Shown: positions 1 to 10,883 of the stretch, piece after piece
Layout: each line of letters starts with the position of its first letter
How positions within the stretch are numbered: position 1 is the stretch's first letter
Assembly (NCBI GenBank): GCA_002426195.1
Contig: DIOT01000047.1
Span: forward strand, 8,096 to 72,095
DNA from: Bacteroidales bacterium UBA5507
Lineage (GTDB): Bacteria; Bacteroidota; Bacteroidia; Bacteroidales; Lentimicrobiaceae
DNA length: 64,000 nucleotides
Direction of reading: 5' to 3'
Notes under the pieces: model-generated
What the model was told of the DNA's origin: nothing
Seen by the model: only the letters and a program-made list of their open reading frames with translations
The model's database searches: none
Program-made: the position numbers and the translations under genes

Positions 1-5
1 TTATA

Positions 6-38
6 GGAGCCGTGGTTTTGTCATAAAACCACGGCTCC
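6..38. terminator. Perfect 14-bp hairpin beyond the giant T9SS gene
   Basis: The arms at 6-19 and 25-38 are exact reverse complements, around a 5-base loop. The hairpin lies 13 bases past the stop codon of the minus-strand gene ending at 51. That suits a transcription terminator or a 3' end stabiliser. Only five bases are visible beyond the stem on the minus side, so a T tract cannot be judged. Confidence 0.6.
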
Positions 39-50
39 CTGTTTTGAAAT

Positions 51-3000
51 TTATTTGGCAACCACTATTTTACCCGATTTGACAATTTCGCCTGATGTAA
101 TTGTGTAAACATAAACACCCGAACAGAATTTTTCGGTTGCTATGACTTTTTCTCCTCTTTGACCAGAAATTAGTACGTCTTCCACAGTCCTACCTAATGA
201 ATTGGTTATACTCAGTCTGGCTGTTTCCTGTCCAAACGGCAATTCGTATTCAATAACAACCCAGTCTTTTGCAGGGTTCGGACTGACTATGACATTAAAT
301 CCATAAATTTCAGATTTCCAATTTTGGCCAAGTTCCCCTTTCTTATAGGAACTACCCCCGGTCAAGGTCTGACAATTATGGAACCTCTTATCGTAAAATG
401 ACTCAAGAATGCTCTGTGCACGCGCACCTTCACTGCTTTCATTATTCTCAGCTATCTCATTAATTATCTGAAGCTCATTTTGTGTTAGGTCATACCATGT
501 GCGTTGCTCATCATGTAATATGCTCTCCAACTCTATTAGGCTGACAAAGTCATTATAGGATTCTAATTCATCTCCCTGAAGGTTATGCATGGAAGGAAGA
601 AGATCTGCCAATAATAATGCATTCTCAAAATCAGATTCCTTAATGTAAGTGCCGATAATTGCCTTATCGCTCTCAAATCCGCCCAAATTGTCAAGCCAGT
701 CTCTTAATAGGCCAATTTCAACGATGGTGTCATTCAGGATGCTTCTTATGATGTCGCCGGCTGCTCCGTTCCTTTGATGTTGGTACTTTGTCATTTCCTG
801 ATACAATACGGTTTTGTATGTTGTTCCTGATGCAACTTCTCTTAATATCTCAATCATATAGTCTGGCAGCGGATTCTCCTTGTTCTCAAGATAGCGGAGT
901 AATTCTTCGTTCTTAAGCTCATCCGGGTTGTTTGCCAATATATCGAATATGGCAATATCAGGAAAAACATCAGTACGATCGGCAACAAGTTTGAGCACGT
1001 CCTGAGATAAGTGAGGCGAGTCGCCCAGTAGCTTTGACCTTACCAACATCATGTCATCAACACCGGCACGCTCAATAAGACTTAATTCATTTTCAGTGCT
1101 TCCTCCATCTATCAGACTCGTGTAAAGGCTGTTAACACTATTGAAGTTTTCGTCTGCCAGAGCAAACTCAAGTTCAAGTTCCTGCCTTTGCTGGTCAGTG
1201 AGAACTACCTTATCAATAGGTGATCCTTCTCCTCCGTAGTGTGAAGGACAAGTATTTGACGGAGCCGTACCGTATGGCGTAACATAAGTGTATGTGACGG
1301 GAGTTTCGTTGGGACAAGTTCCGCAGTGATAATAGCCTATTGAATATTCGCAGCCATTATAAAAGTTATGTGTGGCATCTGCAGAGAATTTATTTCCGGA
1401 AGCCAACACCTGTGATCCCTGAAAGGTCTGAACGCTATGGCTGAGGTCGCCATCCTTAGCATCCACGTAGAAGTCAGCGAAATTACCGCTGTTGAAATTG
1501 CACAAGTATTCCAACCCTTGTCGTGGTTCGGCATCCCAGTTCTTTCCATAGGCGTAATTACCTGCGCTAAGACCATAGAATTCATTTTTATAGATCTTAG
1601 GCATTGAATTGCAATTGAGAACTGCAATCCCGAAATAATCCGCAGCAGGTGAACCGGGATACTTATGAAATTTGTTCTCTTCAAAAGCCAGCAAAGAAGA
1701 ACTGTTAGAGTATATTCCATAGGAGCATGGTTCGGAGCTGAACCTGTTTTGAGCTATGTAGAATTCCGAGTTGATTACGATAGGGCTAAAAACTGTATTC
1801 AGGTTAATCCCTATGTGATTGTTTATGAAATTTGCCCCATTAAAATAATTAGGGTTCATTTTTTTATCAGGGTCTGAGCAATAAATAGCAGTATGAAACC
1901 CTGTAAAACTGCAAACATCAAAACTTTGATCCGATAGAGTTATTGGTCTGACATGAACTCCTGCACTGAAAACAGCAATTGCCTGATTAAATTGATTGAC
2001 CCCTATGACATCTCCACTAATTGAGAAATCGCATCCATAGAATTTCACGCCTTTTACGCAACAAAGATCCACATGCCTGTAAAATTCATGGAAGTCGCCC
2101 AGGAAATCTTCATTTAAAGTAAAAGTGCAATTGATAAAATTTGCAATATAGTCCATCTCACTGCCATTAATAGGGTGAAAATTCCTGAAAAACAAGGCGC
2201 GAATGGATTCACGGTTGTTGATAAAGCTTGAATTCGTAGCTATCACTATTCCTCCTGTTTTAGAATAATCACCGGGTTTCCATAAACTTATGGCATTCCG
2301 TGCATTGCTTAAAGTTGCATCATTGAGATTCACATAGCCTTGGTAATATTGATTATTACCATAAACGAACTGATGCTGAGAACTGTTGCCCCAGACTTCA
2401 ATGCCTTCCCACATTCCTGAGCATCCGCTGGTAATAGTAGCCTGGTCTATTAAAAGTTTAGCTCCTGGTTCCACTATAATTTTACCGGCTTCGGGCATAT
2501 AAATATAAGCTCCGTCATTAATGGTCAACGTTTTACCGGTTTTAACAATTATGTTTCTATCAAAACGACGATCGGTGCTAAAAGTGGTATTTTGAGTAAT
2601 TAGGTAATCGGGCTGAGATTTTATACATGGTAAATCTATCTCCCAAACTCCCCGTCCCCATGTTGCTGTTCTAATAGTATTTGACGGATAATTGATCTCT
2701 ATTCCATGAGAACCCGTATGAGGTAATTTCTTGCCAACCAGCTTCCACTCGTTTCCGCTTTCCTGCAAAAATGTATCATTGGTATAAAATACTCCAAACT
2801 CAGTAGCTAAATATATGCCATGGTTGGAATTCTTTTCAATAGCAACCGAGTTTTTCCTTATAAAAGTATATGGTAAGTTCTTTGTTAGAGAACTAAAAAT
2901 TGGATTTGTAATTGAATTTGAATAGTCTACTTTATAAATAAGTCCATTCCCATAAGCGGAAACTGAGTCATTTATAGACCGGGTATAAGTAAGGTAAATG

Positions 3001-5116
3001 ATATTTGGGTTATCATGATCAATGTCCAATCCTTCAAAAATAGCACGGGCATCGTTTCTTGGAGTTTTCAACTCATGCCATTGAACGTTTGTCGCATTAA
3101 CATTTGTCGTTCTCATTAGCCGATAAACGGATTCACTGGAAGTCCTTGTCAATAAAATGACATACAGATAATCCGGATTCCTGTCGCTCGTATAAAGTCC
3201 GAGTATGATGTTTTCGGAATAATCGGGATACATCAAGTGAAATGTAGAAATGAATTTTTGACTGCCTAAGCCCCGATTACTTAATTGGCAGACTTCCTCC
3301 TTTTTGACACCATACAATATATATTTATTTACATAAAGGACTTCCGTATTTAACTTATTGAGAACTCCGTTTGTTCCAAAATACGTACTTATATTAAATA
3401 TTCTTGTAGATGTAGTCAAGTAATTATCAGAATAGAACCACCTTCCATACTGTCCAGAGCACCACGTGTGATTAGCTGATTTATTATCAATTAGCGGTTG
3501 TTCCCCATCAATATAATACTTTGGATCCCAATACCATACCGGATTCCAATTGTCTTTATTATACTCCGTCCTGGTAACCTGCGCTCCGTCATGGTACAGA
3601 CCTGTTACTATGTGTTTCGGTTCGGTATAAGAGGTGGCGAACTTTTGGACCTGCGCGACACCCAACCCCTCATATTTAGGCTGCCAGGGTTGATTAAACT
3701 GTGGTCTCTTCTCCACTCCCCCGTGAGTAGCCGACCAAACCTCCCCCTGGTTGTATGGATGATATGCAAAATCCTCAAGGTCTGCGTGTACTGGATCTAC
3801 CACAACTGCTTCACCGGTTGATACTTTGATTTTTTTCATTTTCGTATCAAAAGCAGTCAACACTTCGTCCCCGTCAACAACTTGTTCAACGCCAAAGGCG
3901 TGACCCCAGCCAAAAGTATAACGGTCGGTAAATTCATGAAAAGATGTCCAATTATTATTTGGAGATACGGTATTCAGAGTGAAGAATTTATTCTGTGTAG
4001 ATAGACTTCTCGAAAGGCTATACAGATACCCAGGCTTCGCCTTTGAAACCTCAATGGTAAGGTGAACAGCAGCTAATTGCCCTTGAACTTCATTATAAGT
4101 TGGAGGGAAAGGTAAATCTATTGGTTGCTTTGTCATTGCTGAGAAATTTAACCCGTTATCAGAGGATTTAAGTACTTTCCAGCTATCGCCATGCTGGCCG
4201 GTAGCATATAATACTTGATTATTATCAGGCTTCATTTCAATATCATAAGTAAAAGCAGTATATACTCTTGTCCATGCAACCTGACCTGGTAATAAGGCGT
4301 TACAATTAGCCGTTCTGAAGATTCCACTTGAGGTAGCGGCAAAGAATACATTCGGATTAATAGGATCGATTAGTATTTTATAGATGATGGTATAAATACC
4401 ACCTAAGTTATCCTTATTCCCGATTTGTTCCCATGTAACTCCCTTATCCTTTGTCCTGTAAATTCCCCCTGTTAATCCGATCATAATACTGGAACCTGAT
4501 AATTCATTGCCACTTGATGCCGCGAACCATATGTTGTAATTCTGGGGATGGAAAACTGCCGAAATTACGCCTGACTGAGCCCATTCTGTACCTGTTCCGG
4601 TACTATTCCACGATTCTCCGTAGTCATCAGAATAAAAAAGACCACCCAGCAAAGATCCGGTTAGCATGTGCCTTGTTGAAGCAACGGTTCCAGTATCAAA
4701 AATGGTAATGAATTCCACAGGTCCCTGACCCAATTGACCACTTTCACCTTTCCTCTTGGGTCCTAGCTCTTTCCAATTTTCTTCAGTGACGAAATCATAA
4801 TTTTTAATGGATTCGGTGTAAAAAGTGTGCACAGAATTAAAATATTCCTCGAAAGTGCCATCGGGAAACAGCCTTGGATTCCATTGCTCATAAAATTTTT
4901 TAAAGCTTTATATTCACCGCATCCTGAGAAAAAAACAAGACTGTCTGAAGGATTCAGATTCCGTTCCAGGCTATCAAGATAGCTCCGCTCCTTGCTCAAC
5001 AGAACCTGATAATTATTGTTGTCAGGCATATCAAGCATTAAAGAGCTTAACTGCGCCCATGAATTGACAGAAATTGCTGTTAGCAGCAAAAGCTGTAAAA
5101 TTTTAAATTTGAACAT
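51..5116 (-). CDS. Giant T9SS-secreted protein (BNR/VPS10-like propeller, beta-helix, sorting domain), frameshifted near the N-terminus
   Basis: This is a predicted exported surface or secreted protein of unknown substrate. The long frame (51-4832) has no signal peptide. It holds Asp-box-like repeats of the sialidase/VPS10 propeller kind (for example YSDDYGESW) over about the first 740 residues, then a right-handed beta-helix-like part (about 770-1210), a helical region, and a C-terminal T9SS type A sorting domain with SPNPAKDW. A signal peptide (MFKFKILQLLLLTAISVNSWAQ region) starts at 5116 in a different frame, which runs to 4763. Joining the frames at the A6 run at 4896-4901 (minus strand) gives a continuous KKFYEQWNPRLFPDGTF segment of the kind common near the start of such proteins. 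So the true gene is 51-5116 with a -1 shift, caused by an indel, a sequencing error or ribosomal slippage on T-TTA-AAA. Confidence 0.75.
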
Positions 5117-5181
5117 AATTTTGGTGTTAGGTTGAATATATAATAGATGTTCTTGCCGTATTTTACTCGCAGCTCAAATCC

Positions 5182-6180
5182 CTATTTCTTTAATTTAATG
5201 AACTTAGTTACATATCTTTGATCTCCGTTAATTATGACCAGCGAATAAATGCCGGGCAGCAGATCTCGTGTATTAATATTTGATAAATTCTCAAATTTGT
5301 GATGTAATACTTTTTGCCCTGCAAAGTCATATACAAATGCCTCTGCTCCCCTGCCAAATTTCCCCCTCACCGTCAAATCTTCCATTACAGGGTTAGGGTA
5401 GATTATGTTGTTCTCAATATCATGGTCTTTTGTAGGAACATTCCAATCGCACCATTCGCCACCTATATTTCCCCATAAGTAAGGTGAGGAAATGAAATAT
5501 GTGTTTATGGAATCGGGCTTAAAACACAATGTAACATATCTCTCTTCAAAAGTGTGATTGTAGCAGGTAAATAAATCCAGTGTGCTTCCGATTCCTTCTA
5601 TCCACCATTCATATCCATCCATTCGGGGTACCAGGACCCGGTATATTTTATGATAATTGTTGCCAAACAAAACCGAATCAATAGCCAAAACCTCAATATT
5701 TCTGCTATTTATATTAAACACAGAGCCTACTTCGAGGTTGTTGAAAGTAAATAACAAATACTCTGAGGTGTCGCTCGGGAACTCAATTGATCTGACGCCA
5801 ACCCAGGTTTGTGCCGGGTAGAAGTAAATGTTTTTATTACCATCTTCTCTTAATCCGCCGATATAATCTGATTCTCCATTTTCTCCTTCGGTTGAGAACA
5901 TCTTTTTGTAAGAAGTACCTTGAATCATTGTATCTCCTTGCATGACATATTGGTAATTATAATATACAGGCTCCCACAGAACAGGATCCCAGATTTCAAT
6001 AACCTGATTCCATTGCGCATTACCGGTGGGAAAGGGTATATATGCCTGTCCGAAAGACAAGCTTGTTGTAATAAGTATAAGGAAAGTAATCCATGTTTTC
6101 CTCTGAGGTTTAAAACATGAAGTTTCGAGGAGGTCCTCAGGTTTTCTGTCTCTTAGTATGGGTAAATTCATTTTTCTCAT
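5182..6180 (-). CDS. T9SS type A sorting domain protein, unknown function
   Basis: An exported protein of 332 residues. A hydrophobic segment ending LSFGQ (about residues 29-45) looks like a signal peptide, but it is preceded by an unusually long polar stretch. The annotated start at 6180 may therefore be too far upstream, although no closer in-frame ATG exists. The body is beta-rich with the motif GDTMIQGTSYKKMF, and the C-terminus is a T9SS sorting domain (YPNPVMEDL, GIYSLVI, ending in KLKK). The overall plan matches the protein at 58173-59120, so the two look like paralogues. No catalytic motif is recognised. It sits 65 bp upstream of the giant T9SS gene on the same strand. Confidence 0.75.
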   Translation of the reverse strand: MRKMNLPILRDRKPEDLLETSCFKPQRKTWITFLILITTSLSFGQAYIPFPTGNAQWNQVIEIWDPVLWEPVYYNYQYVMQGDTMIQGTSYKKMFSTEGENGESDYIGGLREDGNKNIYFYPAQTWVGVRSIEFPSDTSEYLLFTFNNLEVGSVFNINSRNIEVLAIDSVLFGNNYHKIYRVLVPRMDGYEWWIEGIGSTLDLFTCYNHTFEERYVTLCFKPDSINTYFISSPYLWGNIGGEWCDWNVPTKDHDIENNIIYPNPVMEDLTVRGKFGRGAEAFVYDFAGQKVLHHKFENLSNINTRDLLPGIYSLVIINGDQRYVTKFIKLKK

Positions 6181-6358
6181 AACCTATATTTTGTCAATCA
6201 GTTTTAATTAATCACCAACAAATTGCCAATTAAGATCTTTACAATGATCCATCTGAGAGGGTAGAGAATTTCAAGATTTGTCGAGTTGCAATTGGGTGCA
6301 ATATAATGAAATATTTTTAAATGTCAAATAAATTATTGTGTAAAAATAATCTGATTGA

Positions 6359-9010
6359 TTATACATTTAATTTAAGACTTAACAAAATTTGCCGGGGACG
6401 AAGCCGGTATATTGTTTCTGAAGTTGAAAAATAGTCGGCTCTCATTGTAGAATAACTACTTGCATTAAAAATATTTGACAATTTCAACTCCAGGTCGATC
6501 TTTTGATTTTCAAATGTATATCTGTACATGACATCAGCCACACATGTGCTTTTACTGTTATGAAAATAGTATTCAGCACTACAGCTAATTAATTGGCTCT
6601 TAGTAATAAAGAAAAAACTATTAATTTTATGCCTGCTAACCAGCAATTCATCCTTTTGCTTCTTATTTATTGATGTAATGTGCTTTTCGATATTCAAGTC
6701 GTACTGTACATTGATCAATGGTGTAATACGAACTGAAAACTCAGGTTTGAAAACCATTATAGTATTTGAAAAATCAGCAGTTATATTATTCAATGAAATA
6801 GTGCCGTTTTGCCTTGATAAAGCAACCCTGAAGCCAAGACTTGTTTTAGTGGCATTTATAAATTTACTAGCATGAGCCGACACGTTATGTGAATAGATTT
6901 TTTGAGGCTGCGACTTCCTGTAAGCAATGGTTGTACCATCTTCTTTAAGAATATAAGTTGTTGAATTGTCAGAACTCACTATAGCGAAAAGGTAATGTAA
7001 CGAACCAAAAACTGAACTGATTTGATTCTTGTACTCAAGTCTTTGGAAAAAAGTTTGGTAGTTTAACTTAGATATATTAAGATCTTTGGTGGTCAAACTT
7101 CTCACGTTTGTTAGCATGTAGGAACTGTAGAAATCATTTATCTCAGCAAACTTGTTTTTGAACTGAACTGAAGTAATTGATTTTGTGAACGACGAAATCT
7201 TGTAATTAATTGAAAACTTTTTATCAAAGAAAAAATCATTATTTGTTAATCTCACACCTTTTTCAACATCTTGTATAGAATAATCCTGATTTGAAAGATT
7301 AAGTACAGCACTTAGCGTTAATTTGGGGAGTGTGTAAAATATTTCGGCACCCAGATGAGAGTCCAACATTCTGTTAGCTAAATCATTGCTAGTGCCTTGC
7401 AATGAATCTTTAATAAAGTCCTTGCCTACAAGACTTATTGAGCTAGTAAGATTCTGCCTATACCAATCAAGTCCTGCACTTGGCTTTAGTCTGAATTTTC
7501 CCTTATTGAAAATTACCGATACAGAGTTAGTGGTTAAGATTTTTGATCTGACAAGATCTTGATTCAGATTAGAATACTGAATGCTATCATTTAAAAGCTC
7601 CTCAAATTGACCCGGACTAACTTTAATAGTTTCGGGTATATTCTCATAAATTACTGTCGACTTGAAATCAATAATTTTCTTTCCCAATTTAAAAAGTGAG
7701 TGAAAATTATTTGAAACACTAGCCCGATTCGAATTAATACTCTGTTTAATTACCTCGTTGGTTGTCTGGTTTAATGCACCTTCTCCATCCTGGTCAATTA
7801 ATGAAACTGAGAGCGAATTGTCAAAATAACTTTTAGGAGTATTCTTATTAAGTGTTAACATTAATGTTAAGTCGCGACTGTCATGAGTGATATTTGTTGC
7901 TTCAAAAAAGTTTAGAGTATCATTAGGAAGCAAGACCGAGCGAATTATTGATGCTTCCTTTTGAACCTTGTCGCGTACAAAAAATATATTTGTCCTCAGA
8001 AAGAAGTCTTTACTTATTCTGCTTAATCCATTTAAATTTGTCAGAAATGCCGAATGATCAAGAAATAGTTTTTCATCGATGTCAGGTGTCGAAGGTTCGT
8101 ATAATCCCAGTAAAAAATACCGACTATTTAGATCACTCACCTCGGCAAATTCAATATTTGAAGTCAAAACACGAGATTGGTTTCTCAGGTCGTATCCGAT
8201 ATTATTTGATTGCACTGAGCCAATAGCCTGGAAGTTCTTGCTAAACATCATAGGTGTAAAATTTACATCCCAAAGGAATGGTGAAAGCCCGACACTGGCA
8301 CTGCCGCGACCTGTAACACTAACTCCATTTTTAATTTTTATATTAATAGCAGCTTGAGTAGATGGGATTTCACCTTCTAATAGTTTAAGTGGTTGATGGT
8401 TTTCAATTACCTCCACAACCGAAACTGATTCGTGGGGCAGGTTTTTTGTAACCATGCTATATCTGCCATCCATCAAATCAAGCCCTTCAATATAAAATTT
8501 ATTAATGGGCAATCCCTGGTAAAGTACCTGTCCGTTCTCTTCTATTTCGATGCCCGGAAGTCGTTGCAATACATCTTCAAGGGTTCTGTCGCTTTTATTC
8601 CTGAATGATTGAACCAGATAACTCAGAGTATCGCCATACTTCTTTATAGGTGAAGCCAGTACAGTAATACCTTCAAGAGTTTTAGTATCCTCTTCCAGAA
8701 CAATGTCAAGTCGTTGTGAGGTATTTTTTGTTAAATGCTGTGAATCTTTATGATTTATTGAAGAGAATTTAATAATCAGGCTATCAGATTTTACGTTTGT
8801 TGTAACCTTATAATTTCCATTTTGGTCGCTTATAGCAAAGTCACTAATTGAACTCTGACCGGGAATAAAAACCATAATATTAATCCCGGGCAATTGTTCC
8901 TTATGGTTATCGGTAATCTTCCCTTCAATAACAGTTTGAGAGAAAAGGTACACAGGAGAAGCAAAAAACAGACTTAAAACGATGACCGATATTTGGGATT
9001 GCCTCAACAT
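6359..9010 (-). CDS. TonB-dependent receptor-like outer-membrane beta-barrel protein
   Basis: An 883-residue outer-membrane protein. A signal peptide (ends YLFSQ) is followed by a carboxypeptidase-regulatory-like beta-sandwich (about 27-110, starting VIEGKITDNHKEQLPGINI). A plug-like region follows (about 115-230, with TLEDVLQRLPGIEIEENGQVLYQGLPINKFYIEG split over adjacent strands), then a long beta-barrel with alternating aromatic strands. It starts 12 bp after the GLPGLI gene and is almost certainly cotranscribed with it. GLPGLI proteins are known to neighbour such barrels. The substrate is unknown. It is a TonB-receptor relative of the outer-membrane beta-barrel type, shorter than SusC proteins and without a SusD partner. 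Confidence 0.85.
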   Translation of the reverse strand: MLRQSQISVIVLSLFFASPVYLFSQTVIEGKITDNHKEQLPGINIMVFIPGQSSISDFAISDQNGNYKVTTNVKSDSLIIKFSSINHKDSQHLTKNTSQRLDIVLEEDTKTLEGITVLASPIKKYGDTLSYLVQSFRNKSDRTLEDVLQRLPGIEIEENGQVLYQGLPINKFYIEGLDLMDGRYSMVTKNLPHESVSVVEVIENHQPLKLLEGEIPSTQAAINIKIKNGVSVTGRGSASVGLSPFLWDVNFTPMMFSKNFQAIGSVQSNNIGYDLRNQSRVLTSNIEFAEVSDLNSRYFLLGLYEPSTPDIDEKLFLDHSAFLTNLNGLSRISKDFFLRTNIFFVRDKVQKEASIIRSVLLPNDTLNFFEATNITHDSRDLTLMLTLNKNTPKSYFDNSLSVSLIDQDGEGALNQTTNEVIKQSINSNRASVSNNFHSLFKLGKKIIDFKSTVIYENIPETIKVSPGQFEELLNDSIQYSNLNQDLVRSKILTTNSVSVIFNKGKFRLKPSAGLDWYRQNLTSSISLVGKDFIKDSLQGTSNDLANRMLDSHLGAEIFYTLPKLTLSAVLNLSNQDYSIQDVEKGVRLTNNDFFFDKKFSINYKISSFTKSITSVQFKNKFAEINDFYSSYMLTNVRSLTTKDLNISKLNYQTFFQRLEYKNQISSVFGSLHYLFAIVSSDNSTTYILKEDGTTIAYRKSQPQKIYSHNVSAHASKFINATKTSLGFRVALSRQNGTISLNNITADFSNTIMVFKPEFSVRITPLINVQYDLNIEKHITSINKKQKDELLVSRHKINSFFFITKSQLISCSAEYYFHNSKSTCVADVMYRYTFENQKIDLELKLSNIFNASSYSTMRADYFSTSETIYRLRPRQILLSLKLNV

Positions 9011-9022
9011 AAGTCTTAGTGT

Positions 9023-9847
9023 TTACTTTCGCAGAAGGTCAAGTGGATTATTTTTAATAGACAAACTCTTCGCAGCAGCCTGCTGGGAGGAGTTTGACAA
9101 ACCTGCGCTTTTAGCCCTGTTAATTATATCATCTCTAAAGTTGTCCTCGGCTTTATGAAGTCCCGACTTTGTTGTGTTAACGTATTCTTTTCTAGTAATA
9201 TCAATTGCTATTGAAGGCTCTAACTTGTTTATGGACGATAAATCAAAATTATAATGATGGCGTGTGTCGTAAATCTGTACAATCAGTCCCGGTAATCCGT
9301 GGAATTTATAAGGACCATCATTAAATGTTAAGTCAGGACAAAACCATGCAATCCACTCTCTTCCGCCATAACTGCACGTAGCCTTTTGCACATTATAATC
9401 CATATAGGTTTTAGTCTCGTTGCTAAGTTTCCATGTAAAGCCTCCAAGTGGTTCCTCATATTTATAAGTCTCTGAAGGAATATGCTGAATATAAGAAAGC
9501 TTCCCTGTGGGATGATTCTTATAAATCTCGTATGAAACTCTTACTGTGGGAGTAGTGGGATTATTAAAGTATTCAATGAACATTTCATCAGTTGGTATTC
9601 TTCTCATATTAGTATCAATAACATAGGCTGGCTGACTGATGAATTTACTTATTTTCTCCCCAATAAAGAGAAGCATTTCCGAATTGCGTACCAATTCATT
9701 GTTTGTAGAGTCAGGCATAAACTCATGTTTGTATGTAACCAGATACTCTGCATCATCGAGTTTGTCGTATTCGTAATGAAATATTCGTTGAGCATTGGTG
9801 ATGAGGCTGAATAAGACGAAATATAGAATTATACTTAGTTTTCTCAT
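9023..9847 (-). CDS. GLPGLI family protein
   Basis: The family signature GLPGLIVQIYDT is present in the second half, following a tryptophan-rich stretch (WIAWFCPDL). This family is known as small exported Bacteroidota proteins encoded beside TonB-type outer-membrane barrels; its biochemical role is not established. The start is placed at the ATG at 9847 (MRKLSIILYFVLFSLITNAQ), because that begins directly with a signal peptide. The upstream alternative at 9886 adds 13 residues in front of it. It is the first gene of a two-gene operon with the receptor that follows 12 bp downstream. Confidence 0.85.
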   Translation of the reverse strand: MRKLSIILYFVLFSLITNAQRIFHYEYDKLDDAEYLVTYKHEFMPDSTNNELVRNSEMLLFIGEKISKFISQPAYVIDTNMRRIPTDEMFIEYFNNPTTPTVRVSYEIYKNHPTGKLSYIQHIPSETYKYEEPLGGFTWKLSNETKTYMDYNVQKATCSYGGREWIAWFCPDLTFNDGPYKFHGLPGLIVQIYDTRHHYNFDLSSINKLEPSIAIDITRKEYVNTTKSGLHKAEDNFRDDIINRAKSAGLSNSSQQAAAKSLSIKNNPLDLLRK

Positions 9848-10160
9848 TTTTCTTAAAATAAGTATGTAATTGATAGGACGATACATCCATCTGCTACGTG
9901 ATAATCCTTCTTAGATATTGTATGACTTTTGAAAATTAAACGTAACCAACTATTTCAATTTCATCAATTCTGAATTTTGGTGAAATATATAACATATTTA
10001 TCAATATTACAAATATTTATTAAATAATTTAATCGGTGTTAACTTTAATCATTCCATACACTTTAATACTATTTTATTTGATTGCTGTGGAGTAGTATTC
10101 GGTACCTGTTGGTTGCTGGTTCACATATTGATATAGATAGAGTGGAAAAATGGAAAATAT
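9848..10160. other. Intergenic region between divergent units, mostly featureless
   Basis: About 310 bp of AT-rich DNA between the GLPGLI gene (minus) and the tetR operator (plus). No clear minus-strand TAnnTTTG promoter, hairpin or coding potential was recognised. The only strong signal in the whole gap is the palindrome just downstream, at 10161-10180. Confidence 0.5.
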
Positions 10161-10180
10161 TTTTAAACAACTGTTTAAAA
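10161..10180. promoter_or_regulatory. Predicted TetR operator O1
   Basis: TTTTAAACA-AC-TGTTTAAAA is a perfect inverted repeat with 9-bp arms. It lies 43 bp before the tetR start and just upstream of a TATATTTG -7 box at 10196-10203, so bound protein would cover the -33 region. A near copy (17 of 19 positions) precedes the efflux genes at 10852-10870, which supports it as the operator of the local TetR protein. Confidence 0.7.
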
Positions 10181-10223
10181 GTGATGTTTAATTATTATAT
10201 TTGCATCTCAATAATTACTAATC

Positions 10224-10835
10224 ATGACACCTAAACGTAAAGAGAAACCCGACAAATCAACTGAAGAGAAAATAATGGAGGCCGCCCGAAAGGTGTTTTC
10301 CAATAAGGGATATGCCGGTACAAGGACAAGGGACATCGCTGAAGAAGCCGGCATAAATCTGGCACTTGTTAATTATTATTACCGAAGCAAGGATAAGCTG
10401 TTTTATGAAGTTATGCAGGAAAAAGTATATCAGCTTTTTGGCTCCGTTGCACCAATTCTCATCAATCCGGCTTTCAGTCTTGAGACTAAAATAGAAATTG
10501 CAACTGAAACCTATATTGATATGCTGGTTGATAATCCCGATCTACCTCTGTTGGTCTTTAATGAAATTAAAAATCACCCAAACGATTTCGGTGCAAAAAT
10601 GCAATTAAAACCTATGTTGTTGCAATCAAGTTTCTTCACCCAGATAAGAGAAAGAAACAACAAGGTTGACCCTTTCCAATTTCTGCTTTCAATTTTAGGC
10701 CTGATCGTTTTTCCATTTATTGCCCGCCCTGTAATTTCAGGGGTTGCTGATATTTCTAAGAATGAATTTACAGAGCTGATGAAAGAAAGGAAGAAGTTGA
10801 TTCCTTATTGGGTTAAAGTAATGCTCGATTCTTAA
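10224..10835 (+). CDS. TetR/AcrR family transcriptional repressor
   Basis: A 203-residue regulator with an N-terminal TetR helix-turn-helix (about residues 15-62: KIMEAARKVFSNKGY, then RDIAEEAGINLALVNYYYRSKDKLFYEV). The remainder is a helical ligand-binding and dimer domain. It sits 48 bp upstream of a TolC/adaptor/ABC efflux operon in the same direction. By analogy with other TetR-controlled pumps (E. coli CecR with ybhGFSR is similar in layout), it probably represses itself and the pump and releases DNA on binding a pump substrate. Two matching palindromes, one before each promoter region, support this. The inducer cannot be inferred. Confidence 0.9.
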   Translation: MTPKRKEKPDKSTEEKIMEAARKVFSNKGYAGTRTRDIAEEAGINLALVNYYYRSKDKLFYEVMQEKVYQLFGSVAPILINPAFSLETKIEIATETYIDMLVDNPDLPLLVFNEIKNHPNDFGAKMQLKPMLLQSSFFTQIRERNNKVDPFQFLLSILGLIVFPFIARPVISGVADISKNEFTELMKERKKLIPYWVKVMLDS

Positions 10836-10851
10836 TTTTTTTTGTCAGTAG

Positions 10852-10870
10852 TTTAAACAAATGATTAAAA
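10852..10870. promoter_or_regulatory. Predicted TetR operator O2 before the efflux operon
   Basis: TTTAAACAAATGATTAAAA matches the perfect palindrome upstream of tetR at 17 of 19 positions. It lies 13 bp before the ATG of the TolC gene, where bound repressor would block transcription or early elongation. Confidence 0.65.
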
Positions 10871-10883
10871 CAAACATTTTATC

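Noticed and set aside
1337..1720. 127-codon open frame inside the giant T9SS gene
   Set aside because: It overlaps a long, well-supported coding frame, has no signal, motif or promoter, and shows the composition of an antisense shadow.
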